Source: Membranipora membranacea
Lineage: Eukaryota > Bryozoa > Gymnolaemata > Cheilostomatida > Membraniporidae
Reading direction: 5' to 3'
NCBI GenBank assembly: GCA_914767715.1
Contig: OU612066.1
Span: 11,663,001 to 11,727,000 of the forward strand
DNA length: 64,000 nucleotides
In this document: positions 1-13,100 of the stretch, one piece after another
Position numbering within the stretch: the stretch's first letter is position 1
How the letters are laid out: the number at the start of each line of letters is the position of its first letter
Position numbers and translations under genes: made by a program
The notes under the pieces: generated by a model
Told to the model about the DNA's origin: nothing
Database searches by the model: none
The model's input: the letters and a program-made list of their open reading frames with translations, nothing else

Positions 1-435
1 TGTCGCTTCTCCACTCTCAACCTCTTCAATTTATGTTCTATTGTAATATATTATTTTAAATATAAATTTGATCAATATATATTTATAATCAAAAACAATC
101 TTAGCACCTCATTGATGAAAAGTGAAAACAGAGAATCACAATATTGGAAATGTGGAATTGAGAAATTAATAAAATAAATCACGTGGCTGGCGCTGTACAC
201 AAATTGGCAAAATAATGACACAGTAATCTCTGTATGAGCACTGGATTGAGGAAAGGTTGCACAGGAGAATAAATGGATACAAAAAAAAAGAATTTTTTTA
301 CTGATAAGGTGACGGCTTTTCTGCGCTCCTTGTCTTCCTGCAATTAAAGGGCAGAGAAAAGCAAGAATTTGTGAATCAATTTTCAGAAAAGGGTTAGAAA
401 TAAACTAGTATGATCATGTGCGATAATGTAGGTTT
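1..435 (-). other. Duplicated 3' flank of TBC1D9
   Basis: Aligns nearly base for base with 9619-10195, downstream of the intact TBC1D9 stop. The intact copy holds about 150 extra bases (roughly 10030-10180) just before the stop that are absent here. The homology begins at the window edge, so the duplicated block extends further left. No gene on either strand. Confidence 0.85.
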
Positions 436-3165
436 TTAAGCTTTCTTGCCAGGCGGAGTTGATTTGCTAACGCTAAACATATCGTCATCAGAAGGCCTCA
501 GTCTCCTCTGCCTGAAAGCCTCCACAGTAGTTTTAATGTTCGTGTCCTTCTCAAATATGGCAACAAGGTGAGGCTCTGTCAGCATGGAGGCTAGAAACTG
601 TTCAAAATTAACCGACCAATCAGGATCAGGCTTGCTCTCCCGGGCTGCCTTACTCGGAGTTTCTAATGGGCTTGTTCTCCTCATTCTTACGTCCACAGTC
701 TCATCTAGCTCGTTATCATCTGTTTTCTCAGCAGTCCCTTCGGCGCTGAGAGTATGAACCTTCTCTAGTTGTCTGATAATATCCTCAGATTCTGAGTCCG
801 TGTCATGCCTGGCTGCGAGGCCACTCAAACAGTCGCTGAGGGGGTCATTGTGGACAGGAGTGAGGCAAGTTGTGTTGGCCTGCGGGGTGATTACTGTTCT
901 ACTTCAGCTATCCCCCTTTGCACCACTATCTGATAACTGAGTTTCCATCGAATCATCACTGATAGCATCATTCTCTTCAGTAGGGGCGATTGGTTGAGCA
1001 TCAAGTTTGGCACCATCAAGTTTTGCACATAGAACTACCTCCTCATTTTCATTTGCTGCTGATGCTGCACTGTCCGAAGTGCCTGCAGTAGCTTTACTAG
1101 GACTTAATAAGCCAGTTTTACCGGGGCTAGGATCTGCAGAGGTGGGGCGACCATTATACTGTTTACCTACTTCTCCGATTTGCAGTAGTAGTGTAGCCAC
1201 AGTAGAATGATAGAGCTGTTGTTCATCAGGTGAGCCTGTGCACATGTCATACAAAGTCTTCCACATTTGTATAAACTGTGCCTACAACATGATACAGAAT
1301 AGTTAATTGGTGAGTAAATCTCTTCCAATAATAACTTTTTCGATAATACGATAGCATCACTTGCAACAATATACCATTTAATTTAAGTTCAATAATCAAA
1401 AAATAAAACGTTCAAACGTGATTTTTCTGATTATCCTTTTCATCATGTTGATTGAAAAATTTCCTCCTTTTTTTCTCGATGGCTGATTTTGTAAAACATT
1501 CTCATTGAATGAATGTTATGCCAATAAAGTTATAAAAAAAGGACATTTTTTATGACATCACATTCATATTGCAAGTATATATCATGGGATAAGGGGACAC
1601 TGGTTTTTGCATTTAATGAGGGCTGTATTATCAAAAATGCATTTGAATTGCATGCTTCTGTGAGATTACCACAGACATAAGACTTATCTTAGTCTATTGA
1701 ATAAAAAAATAAAAAGGGTATGATAATGAAGATTGCAGACAGGGAGAGACACACTGATATCAAAGTTTCAAGGAAGTAAACTCACCTGATTCATTTTAGC
1801 CATATTCTGTATATCAGTCTTACATATATCTGTACTATCAAGGCTTCTCTGTTTATACATCTGTGAAACACAGTATGATACAGAGTTGATAAACCATTTA
1901 TATTGATTAGACTGCGTGAAACAGTAGAGCAGAAACCTTATGCGTACAGACAGAATAGAGAGTACTATGCATGTACTCATATATAATGGTAGGTTAGCCA
2001 ATCATTGTTGTCTTTTTATAATTCTGATCAGGTGAAGTGGGTAAGATGTCTTCTCATTCTGCATCAGTTGACATCTCCTTGTTGCTACGAGGCTGGTATG
2101 GGCTCTAGTAATCTTTATTCACATACCTATGCTAGAGGCTCTAAAACTGCCACTGCCTACTGCAGGGGATGCATGTTTGGATCTGGGTTGAGAAAGGCTT
2201 TTTGGGAATGACTTAGACTGTGAGACCGATATAGGCTTAGTTCTCGCTACAGATGGGGGCGAAGAAGCAAAATATTCCACAGCATCCGCACCCGACTCCA
2301 AATCATCTATATTGAATTAAGGAAAAGCTTATGTTAGAAGGCATTTCTACATCTACATTCTACATTGATGTGTTAATGCAATGTTATCCCTTGACAAAAC
2401 TATTCAGATCAAATTATTCTTTTAACTCACAAATTAAAATTAATTGTTCGGGTACTTATCTCCTGCACCAAGCAGATATCTCTTACCGAACAACCAATTT
2501 TGTTTCAATCTCAGTGAATCAATTAGCCTCCTACCTTTTCCCAGGTTAAAAGCATGTTGTATCATAGTAAGAAAACGGGAAGAGTAAATTTTAAAAACAT
2601 ATTATATCATGGTTAGAATATGAATGGAGGAGTCAATGTGGCCCGTTTTACTTCTACGATCATGATTGTTCCTCATTCTAAATCATACAGACCTTTCTCC
2701 TCACTGTAGAGTTCAGCCGTCTCCAGCTCACAGTCGGGCAGTGCAGGACATTCTGCGCATGCTCAGCTCTGGGCATGAGCTGATCGCTGCAATATTGAGT
2801 CTCGGAATTCCGAAGCCATCTGATTGGCTACCTGCTCTGGTGACATACTCCCCAAAGCGTGCGGATTTGTTCTTAATAGTTATCCTCTCTTGTGATTATT
2901 AGCTGATTTTGATTGACAGTTTATGCAGGGGGTATCCCATTTCCCCTTTCCAAAGTTGCAATCAGAACCCAAACAAAACTCATTGTTCTTGCACATGCGC
3001 AAATTCAAGTCACGCATGATGCATACTTAGCCTTACGACACCTGCTTTGTGGTAATGATAGCCTAGTTAATCAGTGATCTACATGCCCAGTCAGATCACG
3101 AGAGTCAGTATGAGTGCAGGAGGCAGGTGAAGTTTATAGAACAGAAGCAGTCGATCAGCCAGGTC
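436..3165 (-). pseudogene. Broken duplicate of the last four TBC1D9 exons
   Basis: Copies of exons 26 (436-1281), 25 (1786-1860), 24 (2127-2306) and part of exon 23 (from 2705) of the TBC1D9 gene at 10196-30583. Exon 26 and its 3' flank are almost identical to the intact copy. Defects seen: a TCA serine codon became TGA (904-906), splitting the 278-residue terminal frame; six bases (two codons) are missing near 1207; exon 25 has lost the two bases before its ATG, so it no longer joins exon 24 in frame; exon 23 carries an insert at 2748-3112. Homology stops at 3165 (equivalent to 12655). No exon upstream of 23 follows and there is no start, so I call a pseudogene fragment. A short transcript of unknown role cannot be excluded. 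Confidence 0.92.
2748..3112. mobile_element. 365-bp insertion with 8-bp direct repeat
   Basis: Interrupts the duplicated exon 23. The 8 bases agtgcagg occur at 2740-2747 and again at 3113-3120. The intact exon has the motif once (12603-12610) and reads in frame across it, so this copy gained the DNA. An 8-bp target duplication fits hAT-type elements, but I see no convincing terminal inverted repeats and no coding sequence. It could be a non-autonomous element or filler DNA. Confidence 0.6.
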
Positions 3166-5751
3166 TCAACCACCCACCCCCGGAAACTCAGGCTACATCA
3201 CGTGGCCTTATGCTGTCATGCACACTCATCCTTGGATATTCCAGTTTTAACTCACCAGGCTTTGATAAGGGATGACTGGGCTATCATAAGGAGTTACACA
3301 TACAGAAAAACAACAAGAATTGGAGGCTACAGGGTAAGTTAAAGGCAATGATGTCTGAATGACAATTTTTCAACCAACAGCCCAAAAAGTTGGAGCCAAC
3401 TTGGCAAGTAAAAATTGTTTTAAGCCTTAACCTTCTTTAACTGTGCTAGAAGAGACGTCAAACATTTCCTCACCGTGGCTTAAAATTAGTTTATGTGGAT
3501 TTAGTGACTGCAACTTGCTCTGAAGAAACAGTAATATCTTGATTTTTGTAAATATTAAGAAATTTGTGGTTCGGTTTGGCACCTTCCATTTGGACTCCCT
3601 TTGGACCAAACCCTCACCACACCAAAAAATCTATTCTTTAGGACTCTTTTGGTCCATTTGAATAGAAATTCAGGATTATTCCAATACATTTTGCTGTAGA
3701 CAGTGTGAAAGTAAGGGCCTCTCCAGGCTTTTTATTATGGTTTTGACAGCATGTAAATATACTTTTCCAGTAAATGCTGTTGACTGATTCTATATTATAT
3801 CTCCAAGCAGACAACTTCTTGCTGCACCCAATAGTATTGGATGAGTTAGATTCAACCAACTTTGTTAATAGATCGCATGTAATGTATAATCCAAACCAAC
3901 TTGAGAACTCAAAAAGAGTAGATAGTAACAGACCTATCATAGCACTATGGCTTGCCTTTTAGTTTGGATTTTAATCCTTACCATTGTTAGCAAGAACTCT
4001 TTGCCAAACCTTATCTGAGTAAACCCAGCGGGCAAATAGTTGTCTAAACTGAGTTGGAAAAAGGTTACCGGAAGAGGCTGAACACTGTTGCCAATTGTAT
4101 GCCATATGGACCGGTGGAAGAGGTTGCCAATAAGGGATTTTTAGCAACCTCTTCAAGAAGTTAAATAGAGGTTTTATATCCTTCTCGGGGAAGGATATAT
4201 CAGGGATATTTTTCACTGTCTCTATCCAATTTCGATATTAAGAGCAAGCTCCTTTATTGACAAAGTATATGCATCCTTTTCTCGCAACATTTCATGTTTG
4301 TGATAGCAAGTAAATCAATAAAAACCTAGAGCATTTCTTGTAAGCATAAATGAATAGTAAAAAGTAAAATAATTTTAGATTTGATCCACATGAACCAATT
4401 CATATGGACTAACCAAGGCCGTCACCACAGGTGAAAATGAATCCCCATGATTTTAAAATATGATGTTCGTAAAAATATTGATTTAAAGGCTGACGAATCG
4501 AGGCGCCAGGGTAGAAAGGCATAATTAATGTAATGTGATGCTATTGAAATCATTGCCTGGATTTATCCGGTTCACCTGCAAAATCACTTTTTTAACATGT
4601 CTAAAATTCCAGTTTCTATTTAGCCATAATAATCTCTTTCGCAAATCTCTGGGATTGGCAGTTCAATAAGAGCATAGCTTATCACAAGTTAAATCAAATA
4701 CCCACAACAAATACCACACATTATTCTCATGCAAAAGTTTGATGTTATCTTTATTATTCATCTCAGTTGGGGTGTAAAGTGTTGATATTCTATAACGCTT
4801 AGAAATCATTGTTTTCAAACAATTTTAAAAAGCGTTTCATAAATGAACTTTATTATTCTTATCATTGTATTCAAATTAGAGACAAGATTTTTTAAAAGCA
4901 TTCTCAAATGCAAATTGGAATTTAGAAATCACTTGAATAGGCAGTGCAGTGAGAGTATTATTACAGTGAGTGCAGTGAGAGGCATTATTAGTATAGGCAG
5001 TGCAGTATTATTTACACAGCTTATCACAACTAGAATCTAATACCGGATCATTCATTAATAATATGGCATAAATTATTGAAACGCAACATTTAGCATTGTT
5101 TATATATTATTCATCTCTGCCGATGAGCAAAATCTGAGTTTTTAGCCAACATTCTAAAATCCCCTGAGCACAGACAGCAGGTCACTGACAGTTGATTTGA
5201 TGAGTTGCAGCCTTGTGTGTGTGTAGTTTGTGTTTGTTGTGGTGAAGATGGGAAGCTTGCATGAACCAAGTTATCGCAGCTGCGCAGCTTCTGTACCTGC
5301 CAAATGCGTTGCTCAGATGAGTCACTTCCCTCTCATTGGTCAGAATATTCTATTCTGACCAATGCGAGGGAAGTTTCCATTGTGTTTCAATCATACTAAC
5401 GTCGTGACAGCAGAATTGCAAAAAGGTGTACTATACAAACCATTTTTCTTCCAGGCAGATATCTGGCGGCGCTATGTTTTACATATGGATTATTACTAGG
5501 AGTTATCTATATAGTGGAGTACCCCATAGGACCCTTGTCTAAGCGAGGTGACTTCTTGCAGTACACGGTTGTTCTCAATTCAAACAGAGATTTTTTTGTG
5601 GCCTTGCGGTTCTGAAGTACATAGACAAACAAAAAAACCTTATCTCATGTCTGATATTGTCTATATAATGAACTAGTTCTTAGCTTTGTAGTTGACTAGG
5701 CTTCCCGTATTTAACAAACTTATAGCATTATTGTGTTTGCATTGTACAGCG
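3166..5751. other. Spacer with no recognisable gene
   Basis: By position this should hold counterparts of TBC1D9 exons 22 and 21, but neither is found. It contains a small inverted repeat (gaagaggttgc at 4117 and its complement at 4144), degenerate 'gtgcagtgag' repeats near 4940-5010 and the hairpin at 5324-5374. Short frames here show no family I know. The last 230 bases before gene A match the region upstream of the dead exon near 14975. Confidence 0.6.
5324..5374. repeat. Hairpin, 24-bp arms, 3-base loop
   Basis: Left arm 5324-5347 and right arm 5351-5374 are complementary with one mismatch, around a ttc loop. The core contains cattggtcagaata and its complement. It lies about 380 bp before the start of nucleotidyltransferase A. 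The doubled ATTGG/CCAAT boxes could bind factors, or this is simply a fold-back element. Confidence 0.85.
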
Positions 5752-8539
5752 ATGGATGTGAGTGAATTCAAACAAGTTTACAACAAAGAGGGTAGTCACG
5801 ACTTGAAGGTACAGATACCCTTTTTAGAAAACTTAGCAAAGCACTATGAGGAACTTGGAAGAGAAAATCCGAGAAGGGACTGGACTGCAGTGCTCAAGGT
5901 GAGGGAAACAGGCTTAACTTAAAGACAGATAAAGCTTGAGATTAATGTAGTCAACCAGAGTTTTGAAAACTTTGATCCGTAGGCTGGAACCATAGACTTA
6001 ATATACTACTATACTACTATACTATACTACTATACTACTAGTATATTAAGTCTATGGCAGGAACCCTCACTTCGCTTGGGGCATGAAAAATGATCACACA
6101 TCAACAACCAATTATCATTATTATCATATTAATTGTTTATCACTGCTATGAAACCATTTTCATAGCTGTCATTCATATGCATATTGAGTATTGAAAAACT
6201 TTCAGTTTCAGTATTCAGATAGTCTGAATTCTGGTTTGAGCTGCCTTGAAAACTCCGAGTTTGACAAACAAGTCAATTTCTCCCAGCCACAGTCTGATCA
6301 ATCTAAGAAGTCACAGTCCATTTGATTCAGCGTATGAACTGTTTGTTTACAGGCACATGCTCTATATAATTCATGTGCGGCTCGGTGTTCGGATAGAGAT
6401 AAAATGAAGCATTTCACTGAGAAAGCCTTTGAAGTACAAAACTGTTACGTCAAGTTCACACAAGGGAGAGTTAGCTCTTTAGATCACCTTCACAAGTTGA
6501 GAGAATCTCATATCAGCCATCTTGAAGAGATACGGCTCTCCGCTCAGAAAGGCATCACACCTGTTGCAGAGCAAATATCCCTATTTGACCTGCAACCTCA
6601 GATGATAGGAATGTCTCCAAACACCGAACTAATTGAGAAGTGTGTCAATATTCTGGAACCCGTAGTCACCCAACAGTCTGACGGTATGATTGATCTATCA
6701 AGGAAGATAATCAGGGACAGCGTAGCTCTGATGAGAGAACCTCCACCCTGCGAGTTTGAAGCTGTTGCTCTCGGCTCGATGTCGAGAGGAGAATCCACCC
6801 CGTACTCCGATCTCGAATTTCTCTTTCTTCTTGAGCATAAAGATAAGGCTATCACAGAGTACTTTGAGACACTAGCTTTGACAGTGTATTTTCTCATAGG
6901 AAACATACAAGAGACTAAACTGAAGTACATGGCTATTGATGAGCTATCAGGTTGGTTTACAGATGAAGCCAAGAATGGCTTTAAAATCGATGGACTACAG
7001 AAGAAAGCAGGCAATATTCCAACTGGAAATGGAAGCACTAATGCCAAAAACAAGTTTATCTGCACAGTCCAAGGTCTGACAGAATACTACAAATCTGTAT
7101 TTCAGAATCCGCCTAATCAAGACAAGGATATTACGGGAGATGACTCAGACCTACTCACATTCACAAGGCTCATTTACCACCATAGCACAAAACGGGCGAC
7201 AGGAGGGATGCTCCTGGAAGCTTTCACTGATCATCTTAGCAGCATTGCACCAAACAAAAAACGAAAAGAGGCAGCTCAACAAACATTAGATAAAGATCTA
7301 GCGAACCACTTCTTCCAGCCGACGACATCTGACACTATGCAAATCCTAGCAAAATCAAATATATATCGATTTCCGTCCCTCATCATCATGAATCTGAAGA
7401 TAAAGCGACGTATTCAGATATTAACTGCTACCAATACGAGCGATGATCTCCATGTACATGAATTTGTTGACAAGGATTTTTCTGTAACTCTAAAGAAAGC
7501 AAATATGTTTGCAATGTTCATTAGGTTATCATGCTATCTTCATCATAATAGCCAACAAGAAGATATTGATCTACTCGACCCCAGGGTTAGAAAGGATGGT
7601 GGTGTCTTACCCAAAAAGTTATATATAGTGTACTACAGCCTTGTATTAGAGATACTTAGCTTTCTATTTGACCAACCAATAGACGCAACTGCCAGCAGAT
7701 GTGAATCGGTTATATCAGTGGCATTAAATTACTGTAATCGTGATGAAGCCACCAAGTACGCCAACTTTCTGATGTTGATGAAGAAGTTTGATAGAGTTTT
7801 GGTACCTACAAAGATGGCTCTTCTCTCCATATATAGGTTACGAAGATTGTATGAGAAAGCCACGTCCATTATTATATCAGCTGCCAAAGATGAACTGGAG
7901 CATTTCGACGTTACACATGTTTTTCAATGGAGGGTCAAAATGTGGTGTGTACTCTCGGAAATACAGGAAAAGGGAGCAGCATATAAAATGTTTGAATCAA
8001 CAATTAAGCAAAGTAGTGAGGTAGAACAGCAAATATTCTTCTTAATTAAAGAAGCTCATGATATGCAAAGTCTGATTGTGGAAAGGGATAAGAAGAAAGT
8101 GGTCATCGATACAGATTTTATGGAACAAATATTACGCAGGCGTAGTTCATTTGACAGTGTAGTATCTACCTACGCCTGGGCACATCTACGTGAAATGCAA
8201 GGACAGCACAAAGAGTCTGTAAAGTGGGCAGAGAAATGTCTAAAGTTGTATGAGAAAAAGACAGATATGAATGAGGATTCAGTCTCAAAAAATAGGCATT
8301 ATATATTGCAATTTTTAGCATGCCAATGTTTCAAAATACGCCAGTTCATCAAGAGTGAAGGGTACGCCAAGAAATGTCTTGTTATCGGCTTCAAGCTTGA
8401 CGAGCGCCCACCCAGGTATCAGGGAAGAATGTACAACGTCTTACACTTCATCTATCTCGGTCGGGGAGACATAGTAAAAGCCACGGCGGCAATCAAGAAA
8501 GCTAAGGAATGTTGGGATAAGGAGGCATATCGGGACTAA
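5752..8539 (+). CDS. Nucleotidyltransferase/TPR protein A
   Basis: Two coding exons, 5752-5898 and 6353-8539, joined in frame by a 454-bp GT/AG intron, giving 777 residues. Residues 1-67 are helical. The nucleotidyltransferase core has G190-S191 and, eleven residues on, D202-L-E204 in [18 protein letters not shown], the GlnD/DUF294-type signature (GS...DxE). A conserved block follows ([18 protein letters not shown]). The C-terminal 250 residues are TPR-like helices (KWAEKCLKLYEKK, YAKKCLVIGF). Catalysis is plausible because the acidic pair is kept, but substrate and pathway are unknown. The ATG sits just after an acceptor-like ttgtacag, so a 5' UTR intron is likely. It runs toward the 3' end of TBC1D9. 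Gene B is its paralogue. Confidence 0.9.
5990..6057. repeat. Palindrome around (TACTA)n, gene A intron
   Basis: Perfect 17-bp arms (ccatagacttaatatac and its complement) enclose a short TACTA-type tandem repeat. It lies in the only intron of gene A. Related 'catagactta' palindromes occur at 50348, 58131 and 62721, so this looks like a dispersed fold-back family. Confidence 0.85.
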
Positions 8540-9618
8540 CATTAAACAAGGTAGCCATGACGAGTAATAATGACATCATTTTTCATTGGCTGTCCTTCCT
8601 ATCCGAAGATGAATTCTTGTGGATCATGTCTCTCCATTGGCATCTGTTTCTGCTGAGGGATTGCTAGCTACCAACAGAAATCTTTTTATCTTTGAGGTTT
8701 CTCTTTACCGTTTCCTTGAACCTCAGCGTGGGTCTGCCCATACCACGTACATTACATTACATACACATTACAGTAAATCGCTACTCCTAACTTGTGGAGG
8801 ACTTTATGTTAGCTAGCACATAATTTTGGCTAGTTGGTGTATATAAAGTAAAGTGGGTGACTAAATGTCTGCCAGTGCCTTAATGTTAGCAGCTTTAATG
8901 TTAGCTATTTCAAGCAATTGTAAAATGGCAAACTTTTCCTTCTGACAAAATTATGTGGTCGCATATCTAATTTGGTTACTGTGAGAATGATTTGTATTAA
9001 ATTTAGTCACTGCTTACTGCTATGCAAGCTGTGGTATTCATATTTATTCATTTAAATATTATGGTTTTGCAACTTTGTTAGAACAATTAAAAAATTAGCC
9101 TTGATACACCGATTATCCTTGTAATGTTTCAATCAAAATGTTTTCCGAAAATAATGTCAACATCAAAGGTGCCTGCGTAGGCCTGAAGGTTTAGAACTTT
9201 AGAACGATGTGGACTGCGATGCCTAAGGTTAGAAAATCCCAAGCGGTGTTTTGCCGGGGGGGGGGGGTACAACTTTTTGGAAACAATTACAATAAAAGAC
9301 CATGTAACAATTGTCTTTATATTGAAAAAATGTTCAATTTCAATGAGACCAGACATTAAACCACTTCCAATTTGAATGGACATTACCTAAGTGTGGCATT
9401 ACAGTAGAGTGTGGTTTGGGTCACAGATACTAAATACATTCCGAAACTTGCTTACAATTGAGATAAAGCATATAGTAGCGTTCATACCACTGCACAACAC
9501 ACAGGTCCTCAGCTGTAAAGCCATGAGTCAAGCACTGTTTCGAGGCCTTCTCTAGAACAACCTCAACATGGTCGGCCCCAGCAGCATGAAGCCATCCCGA
9601 TGTGTTGATGTGTCGATG
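8540..9618. other. Spacer between gene A and the duplicated block
   Basis: Holds the 3' UTR of gene A (ATTAAA at 8997-9002) and a run of 13 G at about 9256. The DNA from 9619 on repeats the left window edge. No further gene is supported on either strand. Gene A and TBC1D9 converge here. Confidence 0.6.
8997..9002 (+). terminator. Probable poly(A) signal of gene A
   Basis: ATTAAA variant about 460 bases after the stop. It is the first plausible signal on the plus strand. The signal is weak, and the alternative is an unrecognised site further down. Confidence 0.35.
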
Positions 9619-10195
9619 TGTCGCTTCTCCACTCTCAACCTCTTCAATTTATGTTCTATTGTAATATATTATTTTATATATAAAATTGATCAATATATAT
9701 TTATAATCAAAAACAATCTTAGCACCTCGTTGATGAAAAGTGAAAACAGAGAATCACAATATTGGAAATGTTGGAATTGAGAAATTAATAAAATAAATCA
9801 CGTGGCTGGCGCTGTACACAAATTGGCAAAATAATGACACAGTAATCTATGTATGAGCACTGGATTGAGGAAAGATTGCACAGGAGAATAAATGGATACA
9901 AAAAAAGAATTATTTTACTGATTAGTGACGGCTTTTCTGCATTCTTTCTGTAATGAAAGTAAACGTCAGAGCAAAATAATAATTTGTGAATCAAATTTCC
10001 GACAAGGGTTAGAAATAAACTAGTATGATCTTACATGATGTTTAAATGCCATAATATAAACCCTTAGTAAATATTCATACCCTGTAGTAAAATCTGATAC
10101 TGTTATTGGAAGGGTGATTCTGTGAAGATGGAAAGCTGTTTCCTTTCAACATAACCACCTATGTTTAAATTATTCATGTTCGATAACGTAGCTTT

Positions 10196-13100
10196 TCAAG
10201 CTTTCTTGCCAGGCGGAGTTGATTTGCTGACTCCAAACATATCATCATCAGAAGGCCGAAGTCTCCTCTGCCTGAAAGCCTCCACAGTAGTTTTAATGTT
10301 CGTGTCCTTCTCAAATATGGCAACAAGGTGAGGCTCTGTCAGCATGGAGGCTAGAAACTGTTCAAAATTAACCGACCAATCAGGATCAGGCTTGCTCTCC
10401 CGGGCTGCCTTACTCGGAGTTTCTAATGGGCTTGTTCTCCTCATTCTTACGTCCACAGTCTCATCTAGCTCGTTATCATCTGTTTTCTCAGCAGTCCCTT
10501 CGGCGCTGAGAGTATGAACCTTCTCTAGTTGTCTGATAATATCCTCAGATTCTGAGTCCGTGTCATGCCTGGCTGCGAGGCCACTCAAACAGTCACTGAG
10601 GGGGTCATTGTGGACAGGAGTGAGGCAAGTTGTGTTGGCCTGCGGGGTGATTACTGTTCTACTTGAGCTATCCCCCTTTGCACCACTATCTAATAACTGA
10701 GTTTCCATCGAATCATCACTGATAGCATCATTCTCTTCAGTAGGGGCGATTGGTTGAGCATCAAGTTTGGCACCATCAAGTTTTGCACAAAGAACTACCT
10801 CCTCATTGCCATTTGCTGCTGATGCTGCACTGTCAGATGTACCTGCGGTAGCTTTACTAGGACCTAATAGGCCAGTTTTACCGGGGCTAGGATCTGCAGA
10901 GGTGGGCCGACCGTTATACTGTTTACCTACTTCTCCGATTTGCAATAATAGTGTAGCCACAGTAGATATGGAATGATAGAGCTGTTGTTCATCAGGTGAG
11001 CCTGTACACATGTCATACAAAGTCTTCCACATTTGTATAAACTGTGCCTACAACATGGTAGAAAAATTTGTGAGTAAATCTTTTTCATCGCGGACATTTA
11101 TTACGACATCGCATTCATATTGCAAGTACGTAGTGTGGTGAAATCATGAGAAGCGCTTCAAAGACACGGGGTAAGGGGATACTGCTTTTAGCATTTGATA
11201 AGGGCTGTATCATCAAAAAAGCATGAGCATTGATAAATTTTTTGTAAGAGATTACAACAGACTAAAGACTTATCTTTGTCTATGGCATAGAAAAAATAAA
11301 AAGTGTATAATAATGTAGATTGTGGACAGGGAAAGAGTCATTGATATCATAAGTTTTACAAAAGAAAACTCACCTGATTCATTTTAGCCATATTCTGTAT
11401 ATCAGTCTTACATATATCTGTACTATCAAGGCTTCTCTGTTTATACATCTCTGAAACAGAGTAAGGTACAGAGTTAATAAACCAGTTAAAATATTAATCA
11501 AACTGCGGGAAACAGTGAGGCAGAAACCTTATGCGGCAGCGTTATTTTAATTGTACAGACAGAATAGGGAGAACTATGCATGTATTCATGTGTTATGGCA
11601 CACGGACATGGAGACTTCACTTTTATCATGTGTATTTCTGATCGTTAGAGTCAATTTAGAAAGAGTACCTAACATGTGCCCGCCCCTAATTAGTAACATT
11701 GAACTCGGGTCGTCATACCTTGTTATGGTACTCATGCTAAGTGAATTAGTTCACTCTCCATCGATCAGAGATATACATGCAAGAGTACATCACGTGATCA
11801 GTGTGGTGTTATGGTAGGTGAAGTGAGTAAGTTGTCTCCTCATTCTGAATTTGTAGACAACTCCTTGTCATTACTCTATTTTGAAAGAGGCCGGTATATG
11901 CTTTGGTAACCTTTATTCACATACCTATGCTAGATGCTCTAAAACTGCCACTGCCTACAGCAGGAGATGCATGTTTGGATCTGGGTTGAGAAAGGCTTGT
12001 TGGAAACGACTTAGACTGAGAGACCGATATAGGCTTAGTTCTCGCTACAGATGCTGGCGACGAAGCAAAATATTCCACAGCATCTGCACCCGACTCCAAA
12101 TCATCTATATAGAATCAGGGGAAAGCTTTTGTTAGAAGGCAATTCTATATTAGACTACACTTATGAACTAAATTTATTGTTATCGCAATGACATACCTTG
12201 ACAAGGCTATTCAGATAAGATCATTCATTTTGTTCACAAATTGACCTATCCATCAATCAAATATTGCTTACATTACAACCAGAAATTTGTTTAATCTCAG
12301 TTAGTCATTTAGCTTGAAACCTCTACACAAGTTAAAAAGGCATGTTAAATCTAGAACAAGTATGTTCCCTCTGTGGCGGCTATTGCAAAAGTCGTGTACC
12401 AAGATGCTGAAAAACCAAACTTTTGCAATATCTCTCCGCCACCACAGAGGGAACATACTTGTCCTATGTTAGATCATGGTAAGAAAACTTGTGGGGTCAA
12501 TTTAGCCCAGTTACTTCTTTGATTATGATTGTTCCTTCGTCTAAATCATACAGACCTTTCTCCTCACTGTCGAGTTCAGCTGTCTCCAGTTCACAGTCGG
12601 GCAGTGCAGGAGGCAGGTGAAGCTTATAGAACAGAAGCAGTCGATCAGCCAGGTCAGATTTACATGTGACTCCCATACACCACGCAAACTGCTTAAAGTT
12701 GATCGTGTTAGAACCTTGCTCATCCAACAACTAAAAACATTGCATAAATATGGCAAATCAAATTTGTGACAAGCTAAGCTCATAAAAATGAAATTTAATC
12801 ATCCTGTGAAAAAGCTGTTTTGCTTTGCTGATGCACTGCGTGATGATAAAATTAAACTGGGCTGTGACTTAAGCATATGGCAAGCCCGAGAAAAGTCCTC
12901 GGTGACTAGGGAATTTTTGGCACAAAAACTTTCAGACATGATAGCGGAATCATGCAATACACAGGGTTCTGGTTCTTTCACTCAAAACAGAGACATCAAC
13001 ACAAAGCCATGACATGCTCTTACAAAGCACTTCCATGAGCTAACATTTTTGGTCGGAATTGATAAATATTCCGAATCTATTAACTTGGTTTTGACCATGC

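Noticed and set aside
3638-4216. Two minus-strand frames of 100 and 81 codons in the left spacer
   Set aside because: No recognisable domain, no splice context, absent from the other unit. Could be chance or transposon debris.
6598-7065. 155-codon minus-strand frame (and 16261-16575) opposite the nucleotidyltransferase genes
   Set aside because: Shadow of the conserved plus-strand coding sequence; same mirrored frame appears in both paralogues because the sense strand is conserved.
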